Of a DNA stretch of 14,359 nt, positions 13,866 to 14,359 are shown in pieces (position 1 is the first letter of the stretch; each line of letters begins with the position of its first letter). The translations under genes and the position numbers were made by a program. The notes below the pieces were generated by a model that was not told the origin of the DNA, did no database searches, and was given only the letters and a program-made list of their open reading frames with translations. This DNA is from CAZFCK01 sp964517355 (GTDB taxonomy: Bacteria > Desulfobacterota > Desulfovibrionia > Desulfovibrionales > Desulfovibrionaceae): positions 1-14,359 of the forward strand of contig CAZFCK010000122.1 in assembly GCA_964517355.1 (NCBI GenBank), read 5' to 3'.

Positions 13866-13961
13866 AAAGGGGAAAACGTAGGCACTGCCGCCGCCATCCG
13901 CAAGGCCCACAATGCCCCGCCTGCCGGCTATGACTTTAACGTTTCTCGCCTGATGCTGTAA
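13860..13961 (+). pseudogene. Possible C-terminal remnant of an FAD-dependent oxidoreductase
   Basis: A 33-codon frame beginning at the ATG of the family A repeat. Residues GENVGTAAAIRKAHNAPP (4-21), then YDFNVSRLML and a stop, recall the ending of many FAD-dependent oxidoreductases: G-x-A-x-GTAAA-hydrophobic, about seven residues, P, then a short strand and an xxLxxxL end. In frame upstream there is only repeat sequence back to a TGA at 13812, so any larger protein has been lost. GCC/CGC-rich codons contrast with the AT-rich surroundings, as expected for former coding DNA. The family link is from pattern memory only; chance similarity is possible. Confidence 0.3.
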
Positions 13962-14040
13962 GAAATGAGTAGCGATTTGGGTAATGCTAGGATGTGCCGC
14001 AATAACGCACTGATTAGAAAAGGCATTCCAATAAATATAA

Positions 14041-14164
14041 ACTACGACTTTCAGACGTAATGAAAAAACGTATAAAGTCGCGGGCTTTCGCGCCCGCACA
14101 ACGACCAGGGGAGGCCCCTGGACGCCGGAAAAGGACAAAAACTCTTATTTTTTAAATAAATACA
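14041..14164 (-). repeat. Family B multi-hairpin repeat, copy 2 (inverted)
   Basis: Reverse complement of the element at 4296-4419. Structures read on the plus strand are CGACTTT...AAAGTCG (14044-14079) enclosing an ACGT/ACGT inner pair, GCGGGC-TTTCGC-GCCCGC (14080-14097) and CCAGGGG-AGG-CCCCTGG (14105-14121). All three stems are fully paired here. Small ORFs across it (for example the frames ending near 14051 and 13671) are translations of the repeat, not genes. Confidence 0.75.
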
Positions 14165-14325
14165 AACAATTATGGTATGAATTCTACTCAGAAACACGAG
14201 TGACAAATCAAAATGACAGATCAAGCTTCTCAAAATTAAAAACGTTTCGGATGGGTTTCCCCTCTCGCGCTCTCCTTTTTTAAAGAAATTAGGGAAGCAC
14301 TGATTAAAACTTGTTAGATTTTTCC

Positions 14326-14359
14326 GGGGGGAAACCTTTCTCCAGAAAGGTTTCCCCCC
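14326..14359. terminator. Perfect 34-base palindrome at window end, terminator-like
   Basis: GGGGGGAAACCTTTCT (14326-14341), CC, then the exact reverse complement AGAAAGGTTTCCCCCC (14344-14359). Shape and size suit a strong transcription terminator for a gene beyond the window, but downstream sequence is not visible, so a T-run cannot be checked. Confidence 0.5.

Larger units (their letters stand above)
13371..14359. other. Gene-poor region with structured repeats and remnants
   Basis: Nearly 1 kb without a convincing full gene. In order it holds the ompA-like leader, with a small inverted repeat GCTTCT-TGC-AGAAGC near 13445-13459 and an A/T tract at 13529-13548. Next are a 7-codon ORF (13628-13651), a hairpin (13662-13688), a family C palindrome, family A copy 3, a 33-codon ORF that looks like a protein C-terminus, a family B repeat, and a perfect GC-capped palindrome at the window edge. 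The longer open frames across it do not resemble proteins I know and partly translate the repeats. Confidence 0.6.

Noticed and set aside
13671..14138. 155-codon minus-strand frame in the right-hand gap
   Set aside because: Its first third translates the family B repeat and the rest crosses family A and C repeats; no protein-like pattern.
14051..14233. 60-codon minus-strand frame
   Set aside because: Product is the family B repeat read through; such repeat-derived frames are common false genes.
1..14359. CRISPR array or insertion sequence explaining the repeats
   Set aside because: Repeat copies are kilobases apart with no regular spacers, and no transposase or Cas gene is present.

Overview
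The window looks like chromosomal DNA from a Gram-negative bacterium. Envelope genes (LolA, LapA/LapB, OmpA-type, a lipoprotein) point to an outer membrane. Gene content, gene order and the style of the intergenic palindromes suggest Desulfovibrio or a relative (Desulfovibrionales). That assignment is from memory and inference, because there is no rRNA or other phylogenetic marker here.

Left part (1-5292): engB (minus strand) diverges from a plus-strand series aroQ - efp - ftsK - lolA. aroQ and efp are close enough (48 bp) to be one transcript. A structured repeat sits between efp and ftsK, and a 377-bp gap with a different structured repeat separates ftsK from lolA. ftsK next to lolA is also found in E. 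coli.

Middle and right (5634-13370): a minus-strand run reads ompA-like - LOG-like (TIGR00725 type) - HIT protein - lapA - lapB - mutS - small lipoprotein. From the LOG gene to lapB the spacing is 8, 45 and 12 bp, so this is probably one operon. mutS is set apart by 388 bp and overlaps the lipoprotein gene by one base (TAATG). lapA-lapB is the pair that controls LPS synthesis in E. coli. This LapB lacks the N-terminal membrane helix of the E. coli protein, while LapA keeps two helices.

Far right (13371-14359): nearly 1 kb with no convincing gene. It holds a 7-codon ORF with a good ribosome binding site, a 33-codon ORF that looks like the C-terminal end of a lost flavoprotein, and four structured repeats.

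The most unusual content is the intergenic repeats. Family A is a two-hairpin element (three copies) with compensating base changes in its stems. Family B is a 124-bp multi-hairpin element in two inverted copies. Family C is an AGAGCATCT palindrome (two copies) that keeps a 2x2 internal loop. There are also perfect terminator-like palindromes and a G5-AACG-C5 hairpin motif. I see no CRISPR array, transposase, prophage, tRNA or rRNA, and no clear new defence or metabolic system. The repeats are the best candidates for something undescribed.
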